Source: CFX5 sp023384495
Lineage (GTDB): Bacteria > Chloroflexota > Anaerolineae > Caldilineales > Caldilineaceae
Direction: 5' to 3'
NCBI GenBank assembly: GCA_048499455.1
Contig: JASNZV010000009.1
Span: 1-64,000 of the forward strand
Length of the DNA stretch: 64,000 nt
Of the stretch, positions 34,791 to 45,702 are shown piece after piece (positions within the stretch are counted from its first letter, which is position 1; the number at the start of each line of letters is the position of its first letter). A program made the translations under genes and the position numbers. Under the pieces are notes generated by a model, which saw nothing but the letters and a program-made list of their open reading frames with translations, had not been told where the DNA came from and ran no database searches.

Positions 34791-36383
34791 TCAGTTCTGC
34801 CTGCGGCTCATTCGCTGGCGGGCAGACGCCCACACCAGGCGCGCCTCGGCAACCCCAAGCTGATGTAACACGAAACCGTAAAGCAAGATTCCCACACCTG
34901 CGGAGGTTGCCACCAGCGCCAGATCGCCGCCCCAGCCGCCGCCGGTTGGCGTGGCGGCCAGCCAACGGACGAGAAGCACGCCCCCCGCCATGAATGCACT
35001 CGCGACGCCAATCACAGCCAACCCCTCATGGAGTCTTCCCCCGCCCTGGCGCCGGCGGGAAAGTAACAGATACATAATCACCGCATGGCTGGCCTGTTTG
35101 GCTGTATCCGCCCACACCAGCCCGAGATAGCCCATACGCCCCACCAGCGCCAACGCCACCACCACATAGACGCCTACGCTCAGCACACCCACCAATGCGG
35201 GCGTCAGCGTGTCGTTGCGCGCATAAAACGCATAGTTGAGCGGAAAATCAACAGCGGCAAAGAGCATCCCCACCACATAGATGCTGAGCGCCCGCGTCAC
35301 CGCCAGCGTATCGTCGGGCGTAAACGCACCGCGCTCGAAGAGCAGCCGCATCAGCGGCTCGCCCAACAGCCACAATCCCACCGCCGCCGGGGCAATGAGG
35401 AGCGTCACCATGCGCAGCCCCTGGTCGAGTGTTGTATGGTAGCTGACTTCATCGCGCGCGGCGGCGAACTGGCTGAGCCGGGGCAACGCCGCCAGCGCCA
35501 CCGCAACGCTGATCAGCCCCAGCGGCATCTGTTGTAGCGTCGTCGCATTCGCCATCCAGGCAATGCTCTGCTCGCCGGCGCCGCTGGCCAGGCGCCGATC
35601 CAGCGCCACCTGAAAGAGCGCCACCACCATCCCCGCGGCAATGGGCGCATAGAGTCGGACAATCTTGCGCAGGGCCGGATGGCGCACAGACCCATGCAGG
35701 CGGAGCGTCAGGCCGCTCCGACGCACATCCCACGCCAGCAACGCCACTTGGGCAACGCCACCCGCCAACAAACCCAACGTCAACACGGTCACGCCCAGCG
35801 TGGGGGCAAGGAGCGGGGTGGCAACCACAATCCCCAGGTTGTAGACCGCCGTAGCCAGCGCCGGAAAGGTGAAGCGCTGCTGGGCAAAGAGGATGGCGGT
35901 AAGGACGCCGGCCAACCCAAGCAGCCAGACCACGGGCGCCGTGGCGCGGATCAGGTTGGTGGTCAACGCCAGCAGTTCGGGGTGCTCCGCTCGAAAACCG
36001 CCAGCCAGCAAGTTGCTCAACGTGGGCGCTGTCAACGCCAGCAACAATGTCAACCCAGCCAAACCCACCGTAAAGAGACTTATCAGCAGATGCGCCAGGC
36101 GCACAAAGCCAGCTCGGTCGTGGCGCGCCAGGTCGCTCAATACCGGCACCAGCGCCGCGCTCAACATGCCGCCCACCAGAAAGTCGTAGAGCAGTGTGGG
36201 GGTCTGCACGGCAATGCGGAAGGCGCTCACCGCGCCGGATGCGCCAAAATGATGGGCGATCACCATTTCGCGCAACAAGCCAAGGATACGGCCGGCAATG
36301 TTGCCGGCTGACAATAACCCCGCGCTGTGCGCCAACCCCGGCGCAGGGTCAGATTCCGAATCAGGCATCAATTGGGTGGCCAT
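34791..36383 (-). CDS. murJ: Lipid II flippase MurJ/MviN family protein
   Basis: MurJ flips lipid II across the cytoplasmic membrane for peptidoglycan assembly. The 530-residue protein has the length and ~14 hydrophobic segments of the family; NIAGRILGLLREMVIAHHFG at the start of helix 1 contains the conserved Arg/Gly residues, and ALVPVLSDL lies in the early loop. The start is ATG 36383 (MATQLMPDSE); the open frame upstream to 36503 is not membrane-like. A 7-bp inverted repeat lies 37 bp upstream, shared with the divergent receiver gene. Confidence 0.92.
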   Translation of the reverse strand: MATQLMPDSESDPAPGLAHSAGLLSAGNIAGRILGLLREMVIAHHFGASGAVSAFRIAVQTPTLLYDFLVGGMLSAALVPVLSDLARHDRAGFVRLAHLLISLFTVGLAGLTLLLALTAPTLSNLLAGGFRAEHPELLALTTNLIRATAPVVWLLGLAGVLTAILFAQQRFTFPALATAVYNLGIVVATPLLAPTLGVTVLTLGLLAGGVAQVALLAWDVRRSGLTLRLHGSVRHPALRKIVRLYAPIAAGMVVALFQVALDRRLASGAGEQSIAWMANATTLQQMPLGLISVAVALAALPRLSQFAAARDEVSYHTTLDQGLRMVTLLIAPAAVGLWLLGEPLMRLLFERGAFTPDDTLAVTRALSIYVVGMLFAAVDFPLNYAFYARNDTLTPALVGVLSVGVYVVVALALVGRMGYLGLVWADTAKQASHAVIMYLLLSRRRQGGGRLHEGLAVIGVASAFMAGGVLLVRWLAATPTGGGWGGDLALVATSAGVGILLYGFVLHQLGVAEARLVWASARQRMSRRQN

Positions 36384-36419
36384 ACGGGCGATTGTACTAG
36401 CCCCTTGACCAGGTAGCAA

Positions 36420-36437
36420 ACTCACCGACTGGTGAGT
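36420..36437. promoter_or_regulatory. Inverted repeat in the murJ/receiver divergent gap
   Basis: ACTCACC (36420-36426) and GGTGAGT (36431-36437) form a perfect 7-bp palindrome around four bases. It lies 37 bp upstream of murJ and 93 bp upstream of the receiver gene, a suitable place for an operator. Confidence 0.35.
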
Positions 36438-36529
36438 CAATCGCCAACCATGTGTCTGATGCGTGACGCAAGGGGTTGCCGTATATTGGGGACATGGAAA
36501 CAACAGACCATGCTAATCGGAGTGAAACC

Positions 36530-36928
36530 ATGCGTGTGCTGCTCGTCGACGACCAACCTTGGCTGCGCTCGGCCATCCGACTGTTGCTTGACCATGAACC
36601 AGGAATGGAAGTTGTAGGTGAACTGGGGAGTGTGGAGTCACTGTCCACTTCACTCGCCCATTTTCACCCGGACGTCATCCTGTTGGATTGGGAGATCGCC
36701 GGGATGAAGTCGTTGCAATCGCGCCGCAAGCTGTTGAACGCATTACGCGTAAGCGCACCGAATATCTACATCATTGCGCTGTGTAGCAGCTCGGTGCGCT
36801 ATGGTCACGCCACGGTTGGCGCCGCCGACGCCTTTGTCAGTCGGGCGGATCCCCCCGAACAGTTGCTGGCGGCCGTGCAGCAAGCCGCTCGCCACACCGC
36901 GGATGGCCGACGATTGGCCCAGCATTAA
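36530..36928 (+). CDS. Orphan single-domain response regulator (receiver only)
   Basis: The 132-residue protein is one receiver domain: acidic pair DD (~7-8), phosphoacceptor Asp in VILLDWEIAG (~52), and Ser in ALCSSS. The conserved Lys near the end is replaced by Arg (FVSRADPPEQ). There is no DNA-binding domain and no histidine kinase nearby. ATG 36530 follows GGAG eight bases upstream; ATG 36494 is an alternative. The flavoprotein gene follows 88 bp on. Output is probably by protein-protein contact. Confidence 0.8.
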   Translation: MRVLLVDDQPWLRSAIRLLLDHEPGMEVVGELGSVESLSTSLAHFHPDVILLDWEIAGMKSLQSRRKLLNALRVSAPNIYIIALCSSSVRYGHATVGAADAFVSRADPPEQLLAAVQQAARHTADGRRLAQH

Positions 36929-37016
36929 ATGAACGAAGCGCAGGGTTGACGCCGACTGTATACAGGATGCATTGGAAATTGGTGAAACTGGCCGAAAAAG
37001 TCGAAGGGGGATCATG

Positions 37017-37931
37017 ATGGCAGAGTATGACATTATTGTATTAGGTGGCGGACCAGCGGGGCTGGCGGCTACCTTTTACAGTCTACAGGCCCAATTGAAT
37101 GTCGCGCTGGTGGCCCCCTCGCTTGGCGGTAAAGTCAGTTATCCGTTCGCCCTGCGTGGATTACCCGCAGTCGAAGCTGTTTGGGGCGCCGACCTGACTC
37201 AACAGTTCGAGGCCCATGTCGAAGCCAAGCTCAAAGCCTACTTCCCCCAAGAGGCAAAGCAGATTCAGCCGCGGCATGGCGGCGGTTTCCAGGTCATGCT
37301 AGACGACACCAGTCTCATCAGTGCGCAGACTTTGATCGTCTGCACCGGCGCTCACCCGCAGCGGCTCTATGTCGAAGGTGAAATGCAATATTTTGGTCGT
37401 GGCGTCAGCTTTTCGGCCATTAGCCATGCGGCCTTCTTCCGCAACCGCAATGTGGCTGTCATTGGTGGGGAACGGGCGCTGCCGGCGGTGCAGAAGCTCT
37501 CTGCGCTTGCGGCGCGCGTCTACTTTGTGATCGCCCGCACCGACGACATCAAACGCTCGCATCTTGCCGAACAGGTGTTGCGCAACCCCAAGGTCTTCCT
37601 GTTTCAAGAGTGGGAAGTGCAGGGGATCAGCGGGGATGAGTTTGTCACCAGCCTCGACCTGGTGGGCGTCAACGGCGAAACACGGTCGCTCCCCGTCGAA
37701 GGGGTCTTTGTCGAATTTGGACTTTTGCCCAACATCGAGTTGGTGCGTGACCTGGTGGCGTTGGATGAGTATGGCCATATCATTGTTAACCAGCGGAATG
37801 AAACGAATGTGCCTGGCCTCTTTGCCGCCGGCGATGTGACCAATGTCCATGCTGAGCAAGTGCCGGTCGCCATCGGCGAGGGAGTGAAGGCGGCGTTGAG
37901 CGCCTGGTCGTATCTGGCCATGCGCCGATAA
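37017..37931 (+). CDS. NAD(P)/FAD-dependent oxidoreductase, thioredoxin-reductase-like without CxxC
   Basis: The ~305-residue protein has an FAD Rossmann motif GGGPAGLAA near residue 10, and the late FAD motif PGLFAAGDVTN near 265-275. The redox-active CxxC of thioredoxin reductase is absent; the corresponding stretch reads SHAAFFRNR. The NADPH Rossmann motif is altered (VIGGERALPA). It is therefore more like a ferredoxin/flavodoxin reductase-type or orphan flavoprotein. ATG 37017 is chosen behind AAGGGGG, with 37014 adjacent. It may serve the redox context of the neighbouring oxidase, which is inference. Confidence 0.8.
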   Translation: MAEYDIIVLGGGPAGLAATFYSLQAQLNVALVAPSLGGKVSYPFALRGLPAVEAVWGADLTQQFEAHVEAKLKAYFPQEAKQIQPRHGGGFQVMLDDTSLISAQTLIVCTGAHPQRLYVEGEMQYFGRGVSFSAISHAAFFRNRNVAVIGGERALPAVQKLSALAARVYFVIARTDDIKRSHLAEQVLRNPKVFLFQEWEVQGISGDEFVTSLDLVGVNGETRSLPVEGVFVEFGLLPNIELVRDLVALDEYGHIIVNQRNETNVPGLFAAGDVTNVHAEQVPVAIGEGVKAALSAWSYLAMRR

Positions 37932-37950
37932 ACTCAGTTAATATTTTGCC

Positions 37951-38010
37951 TTGTTTGAAAACGCGGAATTTCATTCGTATAGCCAACGGTCGTTCGCGTT
38001 TTCAGAACAA
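37951..38010 (+). promoter_or_regulatory. Inverted repeat in the ppdK leader
   Basis: TGAAAACGCG (37956-37965) pairs with CGCGTTTTCA (37995-38004), and the outer TTGTT/AACAA extends the match with a one-base bulge. The ~60-bp structure ends 30 bp before the PPDK start and could form in the leader or terminate the preceding gene. Confidence 0.45.
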
Positions 38011-38040
38011 ATGCAGTTTAGTTCGAGAGGAGCATACTCG

Positions 38041-40848
<2,808 letters not shown>

Positions 40849-40869
40849 ACACTGGTTGAAGGCAGTGTC

Positions 40870-40917
40870 GCGTATTGCGGATCGGGTATCGGTGTCGTGG
40901 CCCGATCTGCAATACGC
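40870..40917 (+). terminator. Stem-loop after ppdK
   Basis: Arms 40870-40886 and 40901-40917 pair at 16 of 17 positions around a 14-nt loop. No T-run follows, so it may be a partial terminator or a transcript-processing hairpin between ppdK and the first stress-protein gene. Confidence 0.6.
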
Positions 40918-40936
40918 AAGAACGACGGAGGTTTGC

Positions 40937-41395
40937 ATGAGCGAAAAATACCGCAAGATCCTCGTGCCGCTGGATGGTTCACCCCTCAGCGAGCAGGCAA
41001 TTCCCCACGCCCTGCGTGTCGCTGAAAAGGGGCAGGCCCAACTCGTATTGTTGCGCGTTGTGCCACATATCACCGAGCAACTGACCACTGTGGACACGCT
41101 GCCGCTCGACTGGAAGAATCTGGATGCCGAGCAGGAGCGAATGGCCAGCGAAGCGTTGGCGCCGTTGGAAGAACTTGCCCCACGCCTTCGCCGCGAACAG
41201 GTGGATGTGCAGACGGCCATCGAAGTGGGACACGCTGCGGATCGCATTGTGGACTATGCCGAAGCCCACGACATCGACCTGATTGTGATGAGCACACATG
41301 GGCGCACGGGCGTCCAGCGTTGGCTCATGGGCAGTGTCGCCGGCAAGGTGATCGGCGCCGCCCCCTGCCCCATCCTGTTGGTGCGCGCCCGTTGA
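40937..41395 (+). CDS. Universal stress protein, single domain
   Basis: The 152-residue protein starts with KILVPLDGSPLSEQAIPHAL and ends with the nucleotide-binding motif STHGRTGVQRWLMGSVAGKV, the G-x2-G-x9-G(S) signature of ATP-binding UspA proteins. The ATG at 40937 follows ACGGAGG. A second, tandem-domain protein of the family follows 168 bp on. USPs respond to energy and redox stress; their position between ppdK and a terminal oxidase fits an energy-related set. Confidence 0.92.
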   Translation: MSEKYRKILVPLDGSPLSEQAIPHALRVAEKGQAQLVLLRVVPHITEQLTTVDTLPLDWKNLDAEQERMASEALAPLEELAPRLRREQVDVQTAIEVGHAADRIVDYAEAHDIDLIVMSTHGRTGVQRWLMGSVAGKVIGAAPCPILLVRAR

Positions 41396-41472
41396 CGGAG
41401 CCGGTCCTTGCTCGCCTGTCGAGCCGAGGGCATCTTTACTAAAGCGCCCTTGCAGACCGATGGGCGATACAG

Positions 41473-41495
41473 GCGCCAATCGTCACCCAATTGGG
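41473..41495. repeat. Dispersed GCGCCAATCGTCAC element, copy 2
   Basis: This is the second copy of the 23-bp sequence at 34258-34280, with two mismatches and in the same orientation. It sits between the two universal stress genes. Confidence 0.55.
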
Positions 41496-41563
41496 GTGTC
41501 ACAATCACACGAGGTCGTAGTTGCAAGGCCTTGTTATCGTGCTGTTTCCATCGCGAGGTAGCC

Positions 41564-42472
41564 ATGTCCACCTTTTTCAAAACCGTTGTCACGCCGCTGG
41601 ATGGCTCGGAGCTGGCTGAACTCGTATTGCCCCACCTGCCAAACATCGCTCCCCCGAATGGCGTCACCGTTGCCCTGGCGCAGGTGATCGAGCCGGGGCG
41701 CTATGCCCTCGGTGGCCTGGACTTTTCCGTGCCTACCCTGTTGGACATTCTGCGTGAAGGCGCGCGAGAATATCTGGCGCGCCAGGCCGAATCACTGCAC
41801 GCGCGCGGCTATCGGGTGACCACCCATGTGCTGGTGGGCGACCCCGCCTTTGCCATCCTTGACCTCGCCGAGGAACTCCACGCCGACCTTATCGCGATGA
41901 CCACCCACGGGCGCACCGGGTTTATGCGGCTGGCGCTGGGGAGCGTGGCCGAGCGAATTCTGCAAAAGGCTTCGGCGCCCGTCCTCCTTGTGCGCGAGCG
42001 GATGGACCCCGCCCGCACGACCATCAAGCGAATTCTCGCGCCGTTGGATGGCTCCGTGTTGGCCGAGCAAGCGCTCTCGCCTGCGCAATCACTGGCCCAT
42101 GCGCACGGCGCCACCCTGATCCTGCTCCGTGTTTCGCCAATCCTCGACGAGGGCGGCAAACAGATCCTCTTTGCCGACGAAGCCGCGGCCAACGCTCAGA
42201 TCGAACAGTGGCGTGTCGATGCTGAAACCTACCTGCATGAACTCGCCGCCGGTCTGAACAGGGCCGGTATTCCCATCGAGACCCGTGTGGCGCTTGGCAA
42301 TCCGGCAGATGTAATATACAATACAATTGATGACGCCGCCGTTGACGTTGTCGTCATGGGTACGCATGGCCGCACCGGCCTCAAACGCTGGTATTTTGGC
42401 AGTGTGGCAGACAGAGTGCTGCGCGGGGCAAAGTGTCCTGTCTTGATGGTGCGCAATCTGAAGACAGAGTGA
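41564..42472 (+). CDS. Universal stress protein, tandem UspA domains
   Basis: The 302-residue protein has two UspA domains. The first starts with TVVTPLDGSELAE and ends with TTHGRTGFMRLALGSVAERI (~residues 112-131); the second starts with RILAPLDGSVLAE (~157) and ends with GTHGRTGLKRWYFGSVADRV (~265-284). Both retain the ATP-binding glycines. The ATG at 41564 follows GCGAGG; the frame upstream crosses the dispersed repeat. The next genes encode a ba3-type oxidase. Confidence 0.92.
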   Translation: MSTFFKTVVTPLDGSELAELVLPHLPNIAPPNGVTVALAQVIEPGRYALGGLDFSVPTLLDILREGAREYLARQAESLHARGYRVTTHVLVGDPAFAILDLAEELHADLIAMTTHGRTGFMRLALGSVAERILQKASAPVLLVRERMDPARTTIKRILAPLDGSVLAEQALSPAQSLAHAHGATLILLRVSPILDEGGKQILFADEAAANAQIEQWRVDAETYLHELAAGLNRAGIPIETRVALGNPADVIYNTIDDAAVDVVVMGTHGRTGLKRWYFGSVADRVLRGAKCPVLMVRNLKTE

Positions 42473-42632
42473 GCGAGGGCCAACCCGCTGACTGATTTTG
42501 TTTTTTCATGCTGTAAGTCCAGCCCAGGTGCATGATTGTTGGAGTCTGGCAGATGTTGCGTCGGGCTCGCTATCCTTTCAAATGCAAGCAAGAGTCGATA
42601 ACGCTACAGCAATCTCAGTAGAGGAATTGTCC

Positions 42633-42752
42633 ATGAGAGAACCGGATACACCCCAAGGAACCATTGCCCTGCTGCTTGTCTATGTCGTGATCATTGTGGC
42701 CCTGTGGGCCAATGCCTATTTCACCTTGCTATCCAGAGGCGCGACCCAATGA
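42633..42752 (+). CDS. Cytochrome c oxidase subunit IIa, ba3-type (small)
   Basis: The 39-residue protein has a single membrane helix (TIALLLVYVVIIVALWANAYFTLL), and matches by pattern the one-helix subunit IIa of ba3-type oxidases, which replaces the first helix of a normal subunit II. The ATG at 42633 follows GAGGAA. Its stop overlaps the start of subunit II by four bases (ATGA), which strongly supports the assignment. Confidence 0.85.
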   Translation: MREPDTPQGTIALLLVYVVIIVALWANAYFTLLSRGATQ

Positions 42753-43354
42753 GTGAACCGGTACATCACCCAGAAGAGCACCCCCACGAACCATCGCCTG
42801 GCCCGGAAAGCAATTTGCCGGACCTGCATATTGATCGCTACGAGGCGGCGTGGATCCGTATCACCGTCATTACCGTCGTCGTCTTTGCGCTGGCCGTGGT
42901 GACCGCCACCGCTTCGTACGGCATCCAGGTGCCGGGCGTGACGGGCCGTATCGACCCGCGCACGCTGATGGAGCCGTCCAGTCCCTTTGCTGCGCCACAA
43001 CTGCGCGAGATTGCGCCGGGTAAGTACGAACTCTATGTACGCGCCCAGGTGTGGAGCTTTGCCCCGCTTGACCCGTTCAACCCGCTTCATATTCCGGCGG
43101 GTTCGCAGATCACCTTCTACGTCACGGCGATGGATGTGCTACACGGATTCAAGATCGCCGGCACCAATGTCAATGTGATGGCGCTGCCCGGCCAGATTTC
43201 ACGCGTCACCACCACGTTTGACCAACCCGGCGTCTACAACGTCATCTGTCACGAATACTGTGGCGCGGGTGGCCCGACCATCGGCCACCATACCATGTAC
43301 GGCGTCATCATCGTTGATCCGCCGCCCGCTGCCGAGGCGAGCGCACAGAGCTAA
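42749..43354 (+). CDS. Cytochrome c oxidase subunit II, ba3-type, with CuA loop insertion
   Basis: The 201-residue protein has one N-terminal helix (~32-52) and a periplasmic cupredoxin domain carrying the CuA centre. The upstream His ligand is in VLHGF. The ligand loop reads CHEYCGAGGPTIGHHTM (residues ~169-185): C-x3-C is normal, but five residues (GPTIG) separate it from the HxxM part, where other ba3 proteins have CG(L/A)GHxxM. The loop is therefore longer than usual. The start overlaps the subunit IIa stop and the subunit I gene follows 20 bp later. Confidence 0.92.
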   Translation: MSEPVHHPEEHPHEPSPGPESNLPDLHIDRYEAAWIRITVITVVVFALAVVTATASYGIQVPGVTGRIDPRTLMEPSSPFAAPQLREIAPGKYELYVRAQVWSFAPLDPFNPLHIPAGSQITFYVTAMDVLHGFKIAGTNVNVMALPGQISRVTTTFDQPGVYNVICHEYCGAGGPTIGHHTMYGVIIVDPPPAAEASAQS

Positions 43355-43374
43355 CCCAACCATCAGGAGTCACC

Positions 43375-45081
43375 ATGTCTGTACAGACGATGCCGCTGAA
43401 CGAGGCGACGGCAGCGCCCGCGCCCGTCCCACTGACTGATTCTGACCTCAAGGTGGTCGACCGGATCACTGGCTGGTATGTAGGTATTTCGATTGCCGCG
43501 CTCACCATAGGGCTGGCGTTGGGTGTGTTGCAGGGATTGGAACATGTGGGCCTTGACCTCTATCCCTATCTCACCCCCATCTTCAAAAGCTATTACCACG
43601 GGTTGACCATCCACGGCGTGCTCAATGCCCTGGTCTGGACGACCTTTTTCATTTGTGGCTTCTTTACCTTTGCCACCGTACGCAGCCTCAACCGGCCACT
43701 ACGCTATCCGCGGCTCGCCTATGCCGCGCTATTGGTCATGGTGGGGGGATTGATCCTGACGGGCATCCCCATGCTGGCCAACATGGCGACGGTGCTCTAC
43801 ACCTTCTACCCACCCTTGCAAGCGCACTGGGCCTTTTACGTCGGCTTGACGCTCGTCGTCGTCGGCTCGTGGATGGTGGGGTATAGCCTGCTCTTCACCT
43901 ACGCCGCCTGGCGCAAAGAGAATCCCGGCGTGCGCACCCCCTTTATTGCGCTGGCCTGCCTGATCACGATGGTCATGTGGCAGATCGCCACGCTGGGGGT
44001 GGCGGCAGAGATTCTCTTCCTGCTCATCCCGTGGACGCTGGGCTGGGTCGGCGGCACCGACCCGCTGCTGGCGCGCACCCTCTTCTGGTATTTTGGCCAC
44101 CCGCTGGTCTATTTCTGGCTGTTGCCGGCCTACGTCTCGTGGTATGGTATGTTGCCGGCGCAGACGGGCGGCAAGATGTTCAGCGGCTCGCTGGCGCGAT
44201 TGGTCTTCTGGCTTTTCTTGCTGCTCTCAACGCCGGTAGGCTTCCATCACCAATACACCGACCCAGGCATCCCGCAGACGTGGAAGGCGATCCACATGGT
44301 GCTGACCTATGGCGTGGCCTTCCCCAGCTTGCTGACCGCCTTTACGGTCGTGGCCTCGTTGGAGATCGGCGCCCGGGCGCGAGGCGGCAAAGGCTGGTTT
44401 GGGTGGATCCGCAAGCTCAACTGGGGTGATCCCTCGTATACGGCGCAGAACCTGGCCATGATTCTCTTTGCCTTTGGCGGGATCAGCGGCATCATCAACG
44501 CGTCGTACAGTGTGAATCTGGCCGTCCATAACACCTCATGGATTCCCGGCCACTTCCATTTGACCGTTGGCTCGGCCACGACGTTGACCTTCTTTGGCAT
44601 TTGCTACTGGCTGGTGCCCAAACTGACCGGGCGCAAACTTTTTACCAAAGGGCTGGCCCTGGCCCAAGCATGGACGTGGTTCTTTGGCATGTTGCTCTTC
44701 GCCAATGGCTATCACCTGTTAGGGCTTCGTTATGGCGTGCCGCGGCGCACTATGCTTGGCGCCGCGCCCTATGCGTCGCCCGAGTGGACGCCCTTCCTCT
44801 ACGAGACGTTGATCGGGGTGGTGCTCCTCTTTATCAGCGCCACGCTCTTCTTCCTGGTGATTGCCGGCACTGTGCTGTTGCCGCGCAAGCTCGACCGCCC
44901 CATTGAAATGCCGGTGGCCGAGCCGCTCGACCCCAGGCCCACCCCCGCCTGGCTGGACACGTGGTTCCCCTGGGTGGCCGGCGCTATCGCCCTGGTGCTG
45001 CTCGCCTATGGCCCCATGCTCTGGAACCTGGTGGCCAACGCCGAACTCTTCTCGCAAGGCTATCAAGTCTGGCCGCGCTAA
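43375..45081 (+). CDS. Cytochrome c oxidase subunit I, ba3-type
   Basis: The 568-residue protein with ~13 membrane segments is the catalytic subunit that reduces O2 at haem a3-CuB and pumps protons. Visible ligands are the haem His in HGVLNALVW, the CuB pair in GFHHQYTD, HPLVYFWLLPAY with the likely His-Tyr cross-link, and HFH in WIPGHFHLTVG. Channel residues follow the ba3 type rather than the aa3 type, in keeping with subunit IIa. ATG 43375 follows a short gap after subunit II. A strong terminator follows at 45101. Confidence 0.95.
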   Translation: MSVQTMPLNEATAAPAPVPLTDSDLKVVDRITGWYVGISIAALTIGLALGVLQGLEHVGLDLYPYLTPIFKSYYHGLTIHGVLNALVWTTFFICGFFTFATVRSLNRPLRYPRLAYAALLVMVGGLILTGIPMLANMATVLYTFYPPLQAHWAFYVGLTLVVVGSWMVGYSLLFTYAAWRKENPGVRTPFIALACLITMVMWQIATLGVAAEILFLLIPWTLGWVGGTDPLLARTLFWYFGHPLVYFWLLPAYVSWYGMLPAQTGGKMFSGSLARLVFWLFLLLSTPVGFHHQYTDPGIPQTWKAIHMVLTYGVAFPSLLTAFTVVASLEIGARARGGKGWFGWIRKLNWGDPSYTAQNLAMILFAFGGISGIINASYSVNLAVHNTSWIPGHFHLTVGSATTLTFFGICYWLVPKLTGRKLFTKGLALAQAWTWFFGMLLFANGYHLLGLRYGVPRRTMLGAAPYASPEWTPFLYETLIGVVLLFISATLFFLVIAGTVLLPRKLDRPIEMPVAEPLDPRPTPAWLDTWFPWVAGAIALVLLAYGPMLWNLVANAELFSQGYQVWPR

Positions 45082-45100
45082 ACGCGGGCAAGATACGGAG

Positions 45101-45143
45101 AGAAGCGGGCCGGTTGGTGCATGCCAACCGGCCCGCTTCTTTG
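45101..45143 (+). terminator. Rho-independent terminator of the oxidase operon
   Basis: A perfect 17-bp G+C-rich stem, 45101-45117 (AGAAGCGGGCCGGTTGG) with 45124-45140, has a 6-nt loop and is followed by CTTCTTTG. It begins 20 bp after the subunit I stop. Confidence 0.8.
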
Positions 45144-45269
45144 CGCCATGTTTGCCTTCCTGCCCGCGCGGCCAGGTCTGTCGCTATCTGGCGGGCTAGT
45201 CTCTGCTTGCGATGGTTGTGATACGATAGGGTCAGCTTACCGGTTTGCTAAGCCAAGGGAGGTTTCGCC

Positions 45270-45626
45270 ATGAAAATCGTGCTAGACCGCGGCTATTGCG
45301 ACGCGGCGCTTTCGTTTTGTGCGCGCTGTTCGGCGGCTTTCTTTCGCAGCCCCATGGGCACCGACCGCCCATGTGTGGTGGATGTGATCGATGATGGACG
45401 CGACGACTTGGTGCATATCGAGGTACGCACCGACGGCAGGACGATGGAGTTCGACCTTACCAAGGAATTACAGGAAGGATTGGCGCTCGAAGGTTGGGAA
45501 TTTCTTGCCGACTTCGACCCCGGCTTCTTCCGCACGGGCGCGGCGGATCGTTGGCGTGCGCTGGCCAAACTGCCAGCCGCTCACGTCGCAGTCGAGGCCC
45601 GGCCAGCGCATTCTCCAGGCAACTAA
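45270..45626 (+). CDS. Small cysteine-containing hypothetical protein
   Basis: The 118-residue protein has four cysteines in the first third (C10, C17, C20, C35; C-x6-C-x2-C-x14-C), which could bind a metal, and an acidic C-terminal region (VRTDGRTMEFDLTKELQEGL). I recognise no family. The start has GGGAGG at good spacing. It is isolated by terminator-like palindromes on both sides (45101-45143 and 45637-45683), so it is a single-gene unit. Confidence 0.65.
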   Translation: MKIVLDRGYCDAALSFCARCSAAFFRSPMGTDRPCVVDVIDDGRDDLVHIEVRTDGRTMEFDLTKELQEGLALEGWEFLADFDPGFFRTGAADRWRALAKLPAAHVAVEARPAHSPGN

Positions 45627-45636
45627 TGTGAGTTCT

Positions 45637-45683
45637 GTTTGAAACCAGGCGTTTTTGCCCGGCAAAAACGCCTGGTTTCAAAC
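45637..45683 (+). terminator. 23-bp near-perfect palindrome
   Basis: Arms 45637-45659 and 45661-45683 are complementary, with one central base (C45660); about 20 bp can pair with a 7-nt loop (GCCCGGC). It starts 11 bp after the small-gene stop and ends 19 bp before the OmpR-type regulator, insulating both. Confidence 0.8.
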
Positions 45684-45702
45684 AACGACCAATAAGTGAA
45701 AG

